Of a stretch of DNA of 64,000 bases, positions 44,741 through 53,523 are shown one piece after another. Positions within the stretch are counted from its first letter, which is position 1, and each line of letters starts with the position of its first letter. Under the pieces are notes generated by a model. The model ran no database searches. It was not told the DNA's origin and saw nothing but the letters and a program-made list of their open reading frames with translations. The DNA is taken from contig JAXGYV010000011.1 of assembly GCA_040772045.1 (NCBI GenBank), positions 1 to 64,000 of the forward strand, written 5' to 3'. The position numbers and the translations under genes are program-made. Source of the stretch: JAXGYV01 sp040772045 (GTDB lineage Bacteria > Actinomycetota > Thermoleophilia > UBA2241).

Positions 44741-46504
44741 ATCATCAACGGCGTTTCCAGAGCATTTCGCGTAGCTGCCGTTCTGTTCGACTTCGACGAC
44801 ACGCTCACCACGCCAGGCGCGCTCGACTTCGATCGTATCCGCCGCGATCTCGCCTGCCCGCCCGGTACGCCCATTCTCGAGCACATCGCCGGCCTGCCGT
44901 CGGCTGAGCAACGCGCCCGCGCCTCCACGCGACTCAACGAACTGGAGCTCGAGGCCGCCGAGCGAGCGCAACCCAACCCTCACGCCGAGGCGCTCGTCCG
45001 GCGCCTTCAAGATACAGGCCTGCCGCTCGGCATCCTCACCCGCAATAGCCGTGCGTCCGTCGAGCGGGCGCTCCACAACTTCCCCGCGCTGCGGCCCGCG
45101 GACTTTCAGGTGATCGTCTCCCGCGACGATCACGTACCGCCGAAACCCGCCGGCGACGGTGTCGCGTACGCCGCCCGTCGCCTCGGTGTAGACGTCCGCG
45201 AGCTCCTGCTCGTGGGCGACTACATCTTCGACGTGCTGGCCGGCGCGAGCGCCGGTGCGCTCACCGTGCTCCTGCAACCCGGCGACCTTCTCGACGCCGG
45301 CTACGCCGACGTCAGCGCGGAAGGTACACCGCAGTCCACCACGCGGCCTGTCCTCGGCAAGATCTATCCCGACGGCACACTCGACCCCGCCCCCGACTGG
45401 GTGATCCGCAACCTATCCGACCTCCCCAACCTGGTACGCATGGGTCGACCCTTGCCCGCGGGCAAGTTTCCGGCCGATCTCTTGGAGACTTTCCTCGACT
45501 CCCTGCCGAACGACAACCCCAGTGTTCTCCTGGGACCGCGCCTCGGCAGAGATGTAGCCGCCCTGCGCGTCGCGCCAACCGATAGTTACAACTCCAGCGA
45601 GGAACCGCCGACGCTGGCCGTGGGCGCCGACCCGGTCACCTTTACCACGGACGATATCGGCGCCTGGGCGGTCCTCGTGAACGCCAACGACATCGCCACC
45701 TGCGGTGCTCTGCCACGCTGGTTCTTCGCTACCCTCCTCTTGCCCACCGGCTCCACCCCCTCCCAGGTCCTCGAGATCCTCCACAGCGTACGGAAGGCGT
45801 GCGCGCGCGAGGGCATCGCCTTATGCGGCGGGCACACCGAGATTACCGACGCGGTCGTTCGACCAGTCGTCAGCGGGGCCATGCTGGGTACGGTCAGCGT
45901 CGATGGTCTGGTGGATAAGCGCGCCCTGCGGGAAGGCGACAGCCTGCTGCTCACCAAGCGCGTGGCCGTAGAAGGGACAACACTCCTGGCCAGCGAGTTG
46001 GGCGACGAGCTCCAGCGCCGCGGCATGACCGCGGAAGAGCTGTCAGCGTGCCATTCGCTGCACGACAAGCTGAGCGTAGTGGCCGACGCCGCCATCGCGG
46101 CAAGCGTCCCCGGCGTGAGCGCCATGCACGACGTTACCGAGGGCGGCCTGGCGGCGGCCATAATGGAGCTCTCGGCCGCTGGCAGGCACGCCATCACCGT
46201 TAGTATGGAGGCCATCCCGCTCTACGCGGAGACGCAACGCATCAGCGCCCTCCTCGACATCGATCCGCTCGGCCTCATCGGCTCCGGCAGCCTGCTCATC
46301 TGCTGCCGGCCCGCCGCACGCGCGGCTGTGGCCAATGCATTGTCCACAGCGGGCATTGAGTCGACGGTCATCGGGAACGTGGGCGCCCCCCTGGACCACT
46401 CTGACGGCGTGGTAACAGCCACGCACCACGGAACTCCGGTACCGTGGCCGCACTTCGATGTCGACGAGGTAGCGCGCGTTCTGAGCGCGCTGCCCCGCGG
46501 CTAA
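44741..46504 (+). CDS. HAD phosphatase-AIR synthase/HypE-like fusion protein
   Basis: Residues ~1-165 form a HAD hydrolase: motif I VLFDFDDTLTT, motif II ILTRNSR, Lys in PPKPAGDGV, and VGDYIFDVLAGASAG. From ~residue 260 an AIR-synthase/HypE-like ATP-binding fold follows: TFTTDDIGAWAVLVNANDIA, LCGGHTEITDAVV, DSLLLTKRVAVEGTTLLAS, MHDVTEGGLAAAIMELS. HypE proteins end in PRYC or similar; this one ends ALPRG, so it is probably not a hydrogenase-maturation enzyme. No ATG, GTG or TTG occurs in frame near the start of homology; AGGAGG at 44729-44734 is followed at 44741 by ATCATC, so the start is uncertain. Substrate unknown. Confidence 0.8.
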   Translation: MINGVSRAFRVAAVLFDFDDTLTTPGALDFDRIRRDLACPPGTPILEHIAGLPSAEQRARASTRLNELELEAAERAQPNPHAEALVRRLQDTGLPLGILTRNSRASVERALHNFPALRPADFQVIVSRDDHVPPKPAGDGVAYAARRLGVDVRELLLVGDYIFDVLAGASAGALTVLLQPGDLLDAGYADVSAEGTPQSTTRPVLGKIYPDGTLDPAPDWVIRNLSDLPNLVRMGRPLPAGKFPADLLETFLDSLPNDNPSVLLGPRLGRDVAALRVAPTDSYNSSEEPPTLAVGADPVTFTTDDIGAWAVLVNANDIATCGALPRWFFATLLLPTGSTPSQVLEILHSVRKACAREGIALCGGHTEITDAVVRPVVSGAMLGTVSVDGLVDKRALREGDSLLLTKRVAVEGTTLLASELGDELQRRGMTAEELSACHSLHDKLSVVADAAIAASVPGVSAMHDVTEGGLAAAIMELSAAGRHAITVSMEAIPLYAETQRISALLDIDPLGLIGSGSLLICCRPAARAAVANALSTAGIESTVIGNVGAPLDHSDGVVTATHHGTPVPWPHFDVDEVARVLSALPRG

Positions 46505-46544
46505 ATCGAGAGCCGCCCTCCACAGAGCGACACCGACTGGCTAG

Positions 46545-47252
46545 CTAGTTGGTATCGGTATCGATGAGATCGCCGGCCGTCACGATGCCGAGCGGAGATT
46601 CTGTATCCGCTCCGGTCGCCGTGATGATGGCGGCGAACACCCGCGGCCGGCGCTTCTCCCCTCGCGGTAGCTCGAACGCCCGTCGCGCTTCCTCCAACGA
46701 GGCGTCGCGCGGCAGAAAGGCGCAGCTGCCCCGCGGCTCGTGCTGCAGCGCGTCCGCCACGGTCACCCCGGCCGGATCGGGCAACTCGCCGTCGATGTTC
46801 GCCGCCAGCCAGCGGGCGATGCCCTCCAGCGTGAGCAATGTGTACCGCTCGCCCTCCACGTACACGACTACCTGCGAGTAGTCCTTGCCGTGCATGTGCT
46901 TCAAAGCCGCGGCCAGCGGCTGATCGGGATCGAAGATCTTCAGGTCGCGCCGAAACGCGGGGATCAGCCGGACAGGACGCACGATCCCCTCGACGATAGA
47001 GCGGAAGCGGGCGAGGCCCCACTCGCTCGGCTCGGCGACGGCATCATGGGGATAGCGCGCCGTATGGACCAGCAGGTTCCGGAGGCTCTTGCAGTCGTGA
47101 AGCTCTCCGACTAACGAACGATGGATGAAACCCCGGCGCACCGCCTCGTTGACCAGGTTCATGAAGTCCCAGGGGCGATCGATTCGCAGCACCCGGCGCA
47201 GATGCGCATCCAATTCATTGAAAAGGGCGACAAACTCGGCTCCGCGGTCCAT
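46545..47252 (-). CDS. CBS-domain protein
   Basis: A 235-residue soluble protein. An all-helical N-terminus (residues ~1-75, RIDRPWDFMNLVNEAVRRGF) is followed by two CBS motifs: LIPAFRRDLKIFDPDQPLAA with YVEGERYTLLTLEGIARWLA, and CAFLPRDASLEEARRAFELP with SPLGIVTAGDLIDTDTN. CBS pairs bind adenine nucleotides and regulate other proteins. ATG 47252 has GGTGGAGC upstream. No operon partner. Confidence 0.82.
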   Translation of the reverse strand: MDRGAEFVALFNELDAHLRRVLRIDRPWDFMNLVNEAVRRGFIHRSLVGELHDCKSLRNLLVHTARYPHDAVAEPSEWGLARFRSIVEGIVRPVRLIPAFRRDLKIFDPDQPLAAALKHMHGKDYSQVVVYVEGERYTLLTLEGIARWLAANIDGELPDPAGVTVADALQHEPRGSCAFLPRDASLEEARRAFELPRGEKRRPRVFAAIITATGADTESPLGIVTAGDLIDTDTN

Positions 47253-47358
47253 AGCTCCACCTTATCGCGTCAGCACTCGACGAAGCCACCGCATGCGACG
47301 CGGCGTTCACGCTAAGAAGAGGGTGAGAGATGCTTCGGAGAGTCTCGGCGTGCGACGT

Positions 47359-48426
47359 TCAGTCGGTGCCAAACGCCCACTCGTAGCAGGGTCCCCACCA
47401 CGCGGGGCCCTTCCCCATCTTGATGGCCAGGGCCGTCGCCTTAATCTGCGCGGCGCCATTGAAGATGCTCTCTTTACGCCATGGATTCCACGACGCCTCC
47501 CACGTGGCCGGATAGTACTGAAACAGGCCACAAAACTGGTCGCCGGCACCGCCGATGACCGACGGATTACCGCCCGACTCGATCATCATCAATCGGTAGA
47601 GCCCCGTAGCGCTGATCCCGTTCCGTTCGGCGGCCTCGTGAATGAGCGGCCACCACCCGTCGCTGTTCTCGCCGCCCTGGTCGCCCTGACCGGAGTACTC
47701 ACCCGTCGCGGGGCCCAGCGCCGGACGTACTACGACGACTGGCCGTCGTAACTGAGCCTCCAACCGCTCGATCTCGTCACGAAGGCCCGCCAAGACGGCC
47801 TGGCGTTGGTGAAGTGAAGCCTCGATACGTTCCTTCTCTTTCGCCCGTTGGGTTACCAGTTGCCGAGCCGCCGTCTGCGCGGCCACGAGGCGCAGACGCT
47901 GTTCGAGCACCTCGGCACGCGCGCTCTCCATATCGGCGACGATGTGCTCGTCGTACTGTCTGAGCTTTCTCAGGAACGTCAGTTCGTGAACCATCTCGTT
48001 GAAGCTCGCGCTGTTCACCAACACGTCGATCAAACTCGTTTGCCGCTCCTTGTACATGGCCACGGCTCGTTCGCTCAGCGCCTCCTCGGCCAGCGCTAGT
48101 TCGAACTCAGCTACTTTCAGCCTCTTCTCGTTTCGGCGGATGTCGGCATCGAGCACGCGCAAACGCCGAGTTGCATCGACGAACCGCGCCACGATGTCGT
48201 CGAGCGCGTGGTCCAGTGAGCTGATCTCGGTCGAAATGGCGCGCGCCCGCGCTCGTTGATCGGCGAGACTGGGATTGGCATGCGCCGCAGTCGCCCACAG
48301 GGCGAACAAGGAAACAGCCAAGGCGAGCAGAATTACTCCTCCGGTAAGGAGTCTGCGCCGCGAAGATGTCGCGCTGGTGGAGAGCTCAGTCCGCTCTCCT
48401 CGTCCACGCGATGATGTGTTAGTCAT
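47359..48426 (-). CDS. Secreted coiled-coil lytic transglycosylase-like protein
   Basis: A 355-residue protein with an N-terminal signal anchor (RLLTGGVILLALAVSLFALW) and an Ala-type cleavage region (AAHANPSL). Residues ~60-225 form a long coiled coil (EISSLDHALDDIVARFVDAT, RNEKRLKVAEFELALAEEAL). The C-terminal SLT-like domain begins GISATGLYRLMMIESGGNPS, whose Glu is the expected catalytic residue, and continues QFCGLFQYYPATW. It should cleave peptidoglycan. The coiled coil is related to that of the NlpC protein at 50699-51766. ATG 48426 has GGGAGG upstream. Confidence 0.87.
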   Translation of the reverse strand: MTNTSSRGRGERTELSTSATSSRRRLLTGGVILLALAVSLFALWATAAHANPSLADQRARARAISTEISSLDHALDDIVARFVDATRRLRVLDADIRRNEKRLKVAEFELALAEEALSERAVAMYKERQTSLIDVLVNSASFNEMVHELTFLRKLRQYDEHIVADMESARAEVLEQRLRLVAAQTAARQLVTQRAKEKERIEASLHQRQAVLAGLRDEIERLEAQLRRPVVVVRPALGPATGEYSGQGDQGGENSDGWWPLIHEAAERNGISATGLYRLMMIESGGNPSVIGGAGDQFCGLFQYYPATWEASWNPWRKESIFNGAAQIKATALAIKMGKGPAWWGPCYEWAFGTD

Positions 48427-48453
48427 GCAGGCCTCCCTCGCCGACAGAGGTGC

Positions 48454-48479
48454 GCGCACTTCGCGTACACGGAGTGCGC
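48454..48479 (-). promoter_or_regulatory. Leader hairpin upstream of the transglycosylase gene
   Basis: GCGCACT (48454-48460) and AGTGCGC (48473-48479) form a 7-bp stem around a 12-base loop, 28 bases ahead of the start codon. It may affect translation. No T-run follows, so it is not a terminator. Confidence 0.35.
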
Positions 48480-48641
48480 AGCTCAGCGTGCTCGGGGCTC
48501 ACAGAAGGCGTGTGAGACATGGTCTCCACCGGCCTCTGGCTGACCGGCGCACGATACCACTACTCTCAAGTCGATTGGAAGGCGTAGTCTAAGGCTTGCG
48601 CCGAGGGTTATACTTGATTTCCGCACTGTCGCCGAAGCCTT

Positions 48642-48659
48642 AAGTCTCACCTGAGACTT
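48642..48659. promoter_or_regulatory. 18-bp palindrome upstream of the transglycosylase gene
   Basis: AAGTCTCA (48642-48649) and its exact complement TGAGACTT (48652-48659) are spaced by CC. It lies between the VWA gene stop and the transglycosylase promoter region and could be a repressor operator. A candidate -10 TATAAC follows on the minus strand at about 48612. Confidence 0.4.
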
Positions 48660-48707
48660 CTCTCAAGCTGACCACAATCCTCGCATCAGGTGCTTCTTGA
48701 TACCCGC

Positions 48708-49442
48708 CTACCGCAGTAGTTTGTCGGCAATATCCACCATTCGCTGCGGGAGTTCCTGGAGAGAACGTACACGGAATAGATCCCCTCTCCCCAGGTGCGC
48801 CAGCCGGCGACAGAGCCACTCATTCATCTTGTAGTCTTCAGTGAGAAGTACGTGTAGATGAGGGAATGTGGCCGCCACGGAGGTTGGGTCTCCCCCACGC
48901 GTGTACACGCCATCCGTGATCAGCAGGCCGTACTGCCTCGGATTCCGGCCGCGCAAGAGTTCGCGAGCTCCAACCTTCAACGCATCTTCGATGTTGGTGT
49001 AGCCACGACACGGCTGGCGCAGCATCTCTCTGACCACGGCCTCCGGCGGGGCCCTCTCACCAAGCCTGCTGACGACATGAGCGGTGTTCTCGAACACGAC
49101 CACACCCAAATCTCGCGCTCTCATCTTCAACGCGAAAACCGCCGCCGCCACCGCCGCAAGCGCCATGTTCGTACCGCTCATACTCAGCGACATGTCCATC
49201 ATGAGGACGATCTGCGTGCGGCGCTCTTCGCGGCGCTCGACGATCCAGTCGTCGCGCTCGGGGTGCTCCTTCCCCAGGATGTTCTCGATGGTAGCATCGA
49301 TCTCAAGTTCACCTTGAGACCCCTGCGAATACTCCTGAAGCGGCTCGCGTACTGAGTGAGTCGGCCCCCGCAACGGCCCCACGAGACGAGCCGCTCGCTC
49401 CAGCACGGAGCGGACGGCCAGGCGCTCGGCATGCTCGCGCAT
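48708..49442 (-). CDS. VWA-domain protein (MoxR-associated)
   Basis: The von Willebrand A domain shows the MIDAS motif D-x-S-x-S in MMDMSLSMSG and the later T in RGYTNIEDAL, with LLITDGVYTRGGDPTSVAA; it binds a divalent metal and partner proteins. At 244 residues from ATG 49442. The open frame carries on upstream to about 49650 with credible protein sequence (ELEFDPIEYFTARYHLPAEA) but has no ATG, GTG or TTG there, so the true N-terminus is unclear. It directly follows a MoxR ATPase, as usual for the two families. Confidence 0.82.
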   Translation of the reverse strand: MREHAERLAVRSVLERAARLVGPLRGPTHSVREPLQEYSQGSQGELEIDATIENILGKEHPERDDWIVERREERRTQIVLMMDMSLSMSGTNMALAAVAAAVFALKMRARDLGVVVFENTAHVVSRLGERAPPEAVVREMLRQPCRGYTNIEDALKVGARELLRGRNPRQYGLLITDGVYTRGGDPTSVAATFPHLHVLLTEDYKMNEWLCRRLAHLGRGDLFRVRSLQELPQRMVDIADKLLR

Positions 49443-49654
49443 TCCCGGTACTTCGATCTCACACCCCGGGCGCGTCAGACGCGTCGCGATCTGCCAGCCA
49501 TCGATGGCTTCGGCCGGCAGATGATATCGGGCAGTGAAGTACTCGATGGGATCGAACTCGAGCTCTGGTTCCCGCGTGCAGCCGAGGAGCGGCTGCTCGA
49601 CCTCCTCAGCTGCGGAGGGACCAGGCTCCCCGATGGGACGCGCAGGGGCGTCCC

Positions 49655-50560
49655 TCAGACTTTTGGGGCATTGGCCGCAACTGGTTTATCGTAGCCGGCC
49701 TGGAGCTGAGCGAGATCGCTGTGAAGAACCGTCGCCAGGATCTCCTCGATAGCGACGTTCACGTCGGCGCCCAGCTCGTCCTTGGCCTCCGTGCGCGTAG
49801 TAAGAGCCGCTCTGGCCGCCGTGCTCAGAGCGGCATTCATCTCCTCGCCAGTCGCTACCAGCCGCTGAGCGATCGCGACCATGGCGATGGCCGCACGCAC
49901 ACTGGCCCCCTTCTTGAAGCGCGGGTGCACACGCGTTGCCCTCACCACCGACACCGCACGCCAGAGGAGGAGTTCGTCCTGGCAACCAGTCTCGGCGGCG
50001 GTGATGCGAACCTCCTCGGGCGCGCTCTGGTAGTCGAGCCGTACGTGCTCGAAGCGGTCTCGCAAGGCTTCGGAGAGATGGCCGGTAGCGATGTACTCGA
50101 CCGGATTCTGCGTAGCGATCACTTGAAAACCCCACGCCGCACGTACCGTGCCGATGCGCGGGACGATCAGCAGCCTCTCGTCCAGGGCTGGAAGAAGGAC
50201 GTTCTGGACGGTCTCGGGCATACGATTGAGCTCGTTGATGAAGAGCACGGCCCCCTCGGTCATGGCGCGTGCCAGGGGGCCGGGGAAGAATGAGTCCTCG
50301 CAGTACCCCTTCTTGAGGACAAGCGGAGGATCAAACCATCCGGTCAGTTTGCTCTCGGAGTAGCGATCGTCGCCATCGACGCGAATCGTGGAACGCCCAA
50401 GATGACGGCATACCGCCAGAGCGATCGTCGTCTTCCCCACCCCCACGGGGCCCTCGAAGAGGACGTGCCGACCGCTCTCGAGCACGGCGAGTGACAGAGC
50501 GAGCTCGTGTTCCCGCCCCACAATGCCGTGCTCCTCCTGAATCTTGCGGACGGGTACCAT
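49655..50560 (-). CDS. MoxR-type AAA+ ATPase
   Basis: A 301-residue chaperone-like ATPase. Walker A is FEGPVGVGKTTIALAVC at residue ~37, Walker B AVLFINELNRMPETVQNVLL, sensor 1 FQVIATQNPVEY, and an arginine-finger region LSEALRDRFEHVRLDY. MoxR proteins work with VWA partners, such as the one just downstream, in assembly or metal insertion for other complexes; the target is not shown. ATG 50560 has GGTGAGG upstream. Confidence 0.9.
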   Translation of the reverse strand: MVPVRKIQEEHGIVGREHELALSLAVLESGRHVLFEGPVGVGKTTIALAVCRHLGRSTIRVDGDDRYSESKLTGWFDPPLVLKKGYCEDSFFPGPLARAMTEGAVLFINELNRMPETVQNVLLPALDERLLIVPRIGTVRAAWGFQVIATQNPVEYIATGHLSEALRDRFEHVRLDYQSAPEEVRITAAETGCQDELLLWRAVSVVRATRVHPRFKKGASVRAAIAMVAIAQRLVATGEEMNAALSTAARAALTTRTEAKDELGADVNVAIEEILATVLHSDLAQLQAGYDKPVAANAPKV

Positions 50561-50698
50561 ACCTCACCCCGCTCTCTCCACCATGTCGCGTCTCTCCGAG
50601 TGTACCAGGGCGTGAGCGATGCTTCTCTAGGAGAACGATGCGCGCGAGCACCGTGCCACCACGACCACGCCCCGGAGGGCACCAATCGCCGTTATGAC

Positions 50699-51766
50699 CT
50701 ACGGCAAACGGACGGCGTACTGCCAGCCGAGAAGGCTCGTGTAGCTGACGACCGCTCCCGTATGCGGCGCGTGGATCACCGTGCCGTTTCCGGCATACAT
50801 GCCAACGTGATAGGACACGGGATACCCCTTGAACACGAGATCGCCTGGAGTAAGAGCGGTCATCGGAACGGGCCGGCCCATGTTTTGCTGGTAGCCGGAG
50901 TAGTGTGGCAGAGAGATGCCGATCTGCGCGTAGCAGTACATCACCAGGCCGGAGCAGTCGAAGCCCACATTGGGATCTGCCGCGGCGTAAACATAGGGCA
51001 CACCTAGATAGCGTTTCGCGATCTCGATGACCTCCGGGTGACCTGGACCAGCCGGTCCGGGGGGAATCTCGCGCGGATTCCGCCAAATGGCGTTCCGCGC
51101 CGCCGCGGCGGCGGCTCTGGCGGCCCTGGCGGCCGCGGCGGCCTCCTCGCGCTCGATACGCTTGATCTCCTTCTCCACCCCACGCAGCATCACACGACGA
51201 GCCGCTAGTGTTGACTCGATGTTCTGCTTCTTCGCCTTTATGTCGGCCACGAGGCGCCGGATCTCCGCGCGATCTTCGACCAGTTGTTCACGCTTGGCTT
51301 GCACGGCAGCCTCGCGCCGTTCCACCTCGTCGACGATCTCGGAGTCCCGCTCGCTAATCTGGCGAACAGTGTGGAGCTGGGAGGCCAGCTCGTCGAAGCT
51401 CCGCGAGGCGAAGATGACGTCGACGATGTCGATCGGCCGCTGCTTGTACATGGCAACCACCCGATTTCGCAGTGTCTCGCGAGAGACACGGAGATCGAAG
51501 CGGGCGACCTTCAGTTCACGCGTACTCTTGGCCACTCGCTCTTCAGCCTGGTCAAGCTGGAGGTTCGCCAGGTTGTAACGTTCGATGGTCTGCTCCAGCG
51601 CCACATCGAGCACCTCCAACTGGCGGCGGATCCGCTGAGCCTTTGCCTTCGCCGCGGCCTTCTGCTCCGCCAGGGGGACAGCCTCGCCGACGCGCGGCAG
51701 CGCCAGTGGTAGCACGAACATCGCTAAGAATATGCCTATGACCAGAGAACGCCTGATATTCGTCAT
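50699..51766 (-). CDS. Secreted coiled-coil NlpC/P60 endopeptidase
   Basis: A 355-residue protein with a signal peptide (SLVIGIFLAMFVLPLALP, then Val-Gly-Glu-Ala). A long coiled coil fills residues ~30-225, including the Ala/Arg-rich AAAARAARAAAAAARNAIW. The C-terminal NlpC/P60 domain has Cys in NVGFDCSGLVMYCYAQIG, His in VSYHVGMYAGNG and a third His in VIHAPHTGAVV, a full catalytic triad. It should cut peptidoglycan peptides. ATG 51766 has GGTGAGGG upstream. Confidence 0.92.
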   Translation of the reverse strand: MTNIRRSLVIGIFLAMFVLPLALPRVGEAVPLAEQKAAAKAKAQRIRRQLEVLDVALEQTIERYNLANLQLDQAEERVAKSTRELKVARFDLRVSRETLRNRVVAMYKQRPIDIVDVIFASRSFDELASQLHTVRQISERDSEIVDEVERREAAVQAKREQLVEDRAEIRRLVADIKAKKQNIESTLAARRVMLRGVEKEIKRIEREEAAAAARAARAAAAAARNAIWRNPREIPPGPAGPGHPEVIEIAKRYLGVPYVYAAADPNVGFDCSGLVMYCYAQIGISLPHYSGYQQNMGRPVPMTALTPGDLVFKGYPVSYHVGMYAGNGTVIHAPHTGAVVSYTSLLGWQYAVRLP

Positions 51767-52333
51767 CCCTCACCTCGGTCCGACACAGGAGAGCTCAGCT
51801 CCATCGGTGGCGACGAGCGCCCGACACGAGTGTGGTCTGTTGTTCGCGATTATCGGCGGTGCTCCTGCTGGCTTGAGCATTCCGCACCGCCAACGGCATC
51901 CTGACTCACGCTCGTGGCAAACCGCAGCTGGTATGTCGACCGCCCCAGGAAGATAACCCGATACGGCAGCGCTCTGGAGCCGCCGAGCGTGTGCTCTTCA
52001 GTGGGTACACATAGTCGCGAGCTTACGCGATCGCGATTCCGCCGTGCAACCCCAACCAAGTACGTTCCTCACAGGAGCCCTCTTCCCCCAGCGCCCAGCG
52101 TATGCTCCCCCGATTCATGGCAGGACGTCTTCGCCATGGCAACGGCGGTATGAACTGCCAACGTCCTCGGGGTACAATGAGCATGGTCACGGGGCCTGAA
52201 CACGAACGCTCAAGCCTACGGACGGTAAATATCCCGGTCACTCTACTTCCATCGCTCCCCGTGACGATCTCGAGGCTCTCGGTGGAGTTCTTCGCCGCAC
52301 GGAGCATAGCGCATCCCACGAACAGGCCACTCC
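51767..52333. other. Long intergenic region with structured leader, between NlpC gene and rpoD
   Basis: No convincing gene in 567 bases. It should contain divergent promoters: NlpC gene (minus) and rpoD (plus). A strong hairpin with 8-bp outer arms (51856-51863 and 51885-51892) and a 4-bp inner stem lies on the NlpC side. It has no T-run. A riboswitch could not be recognised from known cores. Confidence 0.55.
51856..51892 (-). promoter_or_regulatory. Leader hairpin of the NlpC/P60 gene
   Basis: GGCGGTGC (51856-51863) and its exact complement GCACCGCC (51885-51892) enclose an inner TGCT/AGCA stem. It lies about 90 bases before the start codon on the minus strand. Role unknown; riboswitch or attenuator parts are possible. 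Confidence 0.4.
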
Positions 52334-53485
52334 ATGAAGAACAGCAGCACAGTAGCGACAATCGACTCACCCACAGCCCGTGACGTGGCAGAAGCCATCG
52401 AGCCCCTCGAGCCGCCAATCGACGAGGTACGCGAGCTCGTGGCAGAGGGACGCGAGCAAGGGTATCTCACCGGTGATCGCATCGCCGACGCACTGGCCGA
52501 CGTAGAACTCACCCCCGACCAGATCGACAGCATCTTCCTGCTCTTCGCCGACCTAGGTGTAGACATTATCGAGGGGGACGAGCCCGTACCGGACAGCAAC
52601 CTCAGCGCCAAACCGGAGGACGAGGTGCCTCCCAAACTCGACCTGTCGGTGAAGACGCCCACCAGCGATCCGGTTCGTATGTATCTCAAAGAGATTGGTA
52701 AGGTCCCCCTCCTGACGGTCGAGGAAGAAGTGGCGCTCGCCAAACGCATCGAGCACGGTGACATGAACGCCAAGCGGAAGCTCACGGAAGCCAACCTGCG
52801 CTTGGTGGTCTCCATCGCGAAGCGGCACGTGGGCCGCGGCCCCTCCCTTCTCGACCTCATCCAAGAGGGTAACCTCGGCCTCATCCGGGCGGTCGAGAAG
52901 TTCGACTACCATCGCGGCTTCAAGTTCTCCACCTACGCGACCTGGTGGATCCGCCAGGCGATCTCGCGCGGCATCGCCGATCAGGCCCGCACCATCCGTA
53001 TCCCCGTGCACATGGTCGAGCGGATCAACAAGCTCAGCCGCGTGCAGCGTGAGCTTCGCCGGAGCATTGGTCGTGAGCCGACCGCCGAAGAGATCGCCAC
53101 CGAGATGGACACAACGCCGGAGAAAGTGCGCGACATCATCAGGATCAAGCAAGAGCCGATGAGCCTCGAGTCGCCGGTCGGCGAGGAGGGAGACGCGCAA
53201 CTCGGCGACTTCATCGAAGACCATCAGGCCGTAGAACCGGTCGAGCGAGTCAATGAGATCTTGCAGAACGAAGAGCTCAGCCAAGTGCTGAGCACTCTCA
53301 CGCGCCGTGAGCGCACGGTAATCGAACTGCGCTACGGGCTCAAGGGCGAGGCTCCGCGAACTCTCGAAGAGGTTGGTCGGTGCTTTGGCCTTACCCGAGA
53401 GCGCATCCGCCAGATCGAAGCCAAGACGCTCGCCAAGCTCGTGAGCCTTCGCCAGTCGCAAGGCTTGCGCGAATTCCTCGAATAG
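52334..53485 (+). CDS. rpoD: Principal RNA polymerase sigma factor (sigma-70, RpoD/SigA)
   Basis: A 383-residue primary sigma factor. A short region 1.1 (residues ~25-75) is followed by region 1.2 DPVRMYLKEIGKVPLL, region 2 with RLVVSIAKRHVGRGPSLLDL and FKFSTYATWWIRQAI for -10 recognition, region 3 RIPVHMVERINKL, and region 4.2 EEVGRCFGLTRERIRQIEAK for -35 recognition. The short region 1.1 is normal for actinobacterial SigA. It is preceded by 567 gene-free bases and is probably transcribed alone. A weak hairpin at 53491-53510 lies beyond the stop codon. Confidence 0.95.
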   Translation: MKNSSTVATIDSPTARDVAEAIEPLEPPIDEVRELVAEGREQGYLTGDRIADALADVELTPDQIDSIFLLFADLGVDIIEGDEPVPDSNLSAKPEDEVPPKLDLSVKTPTSDPVRMYLKEIGKVPLLTVEEEVALAKRIEHGDMNAKRKLTEANLRLVVSIAKRHVGRGPSLLDLIQEGNLGLIRAVEKFDYHRGFKFSTYATWWIRQAISRGIADQARTIRIPVHMVERINKLSRVQRELRRSIGREPTAEEIATEMDTTPEKVRDIIRIKQEPMSLESPVGEEGDAQLGDFIEDHQAVEPVERVNEILQNEELSQVLSTLTRRERTVIELRYGLKGEAPRTLEEVGRCFGLTRERIRQIEAKTLAKLVSLRQSQGLREFLE

Positions 53486-53490
53486 CCGCT

Positions 53491-53510
53491 CGGTCAAGCT
53501 CTTCCGACCG
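53491..53510. terminator. Possible weak terminator between rpoD and the NTF2-like gene
   Basis: CGGTC (53491-53495) and GACCG (53506-53510) form a short stem around a 10-base loop between two converging genes. There is no proper T-run, so function is doubtful. Confidence 0.25.
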
Positions 53511-53523
53511 GTAAAACCTCAGC

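Noticed and set aside
51880..52030. Possible cobalamin riboswitch upstream of the NlpC gene (GAGTCAGGATGCC on the minus strand)
   Set aside because: It resembles part of a B12 box, but the rest of the conserved core was not found and the gene is unrelated to cobalamin.
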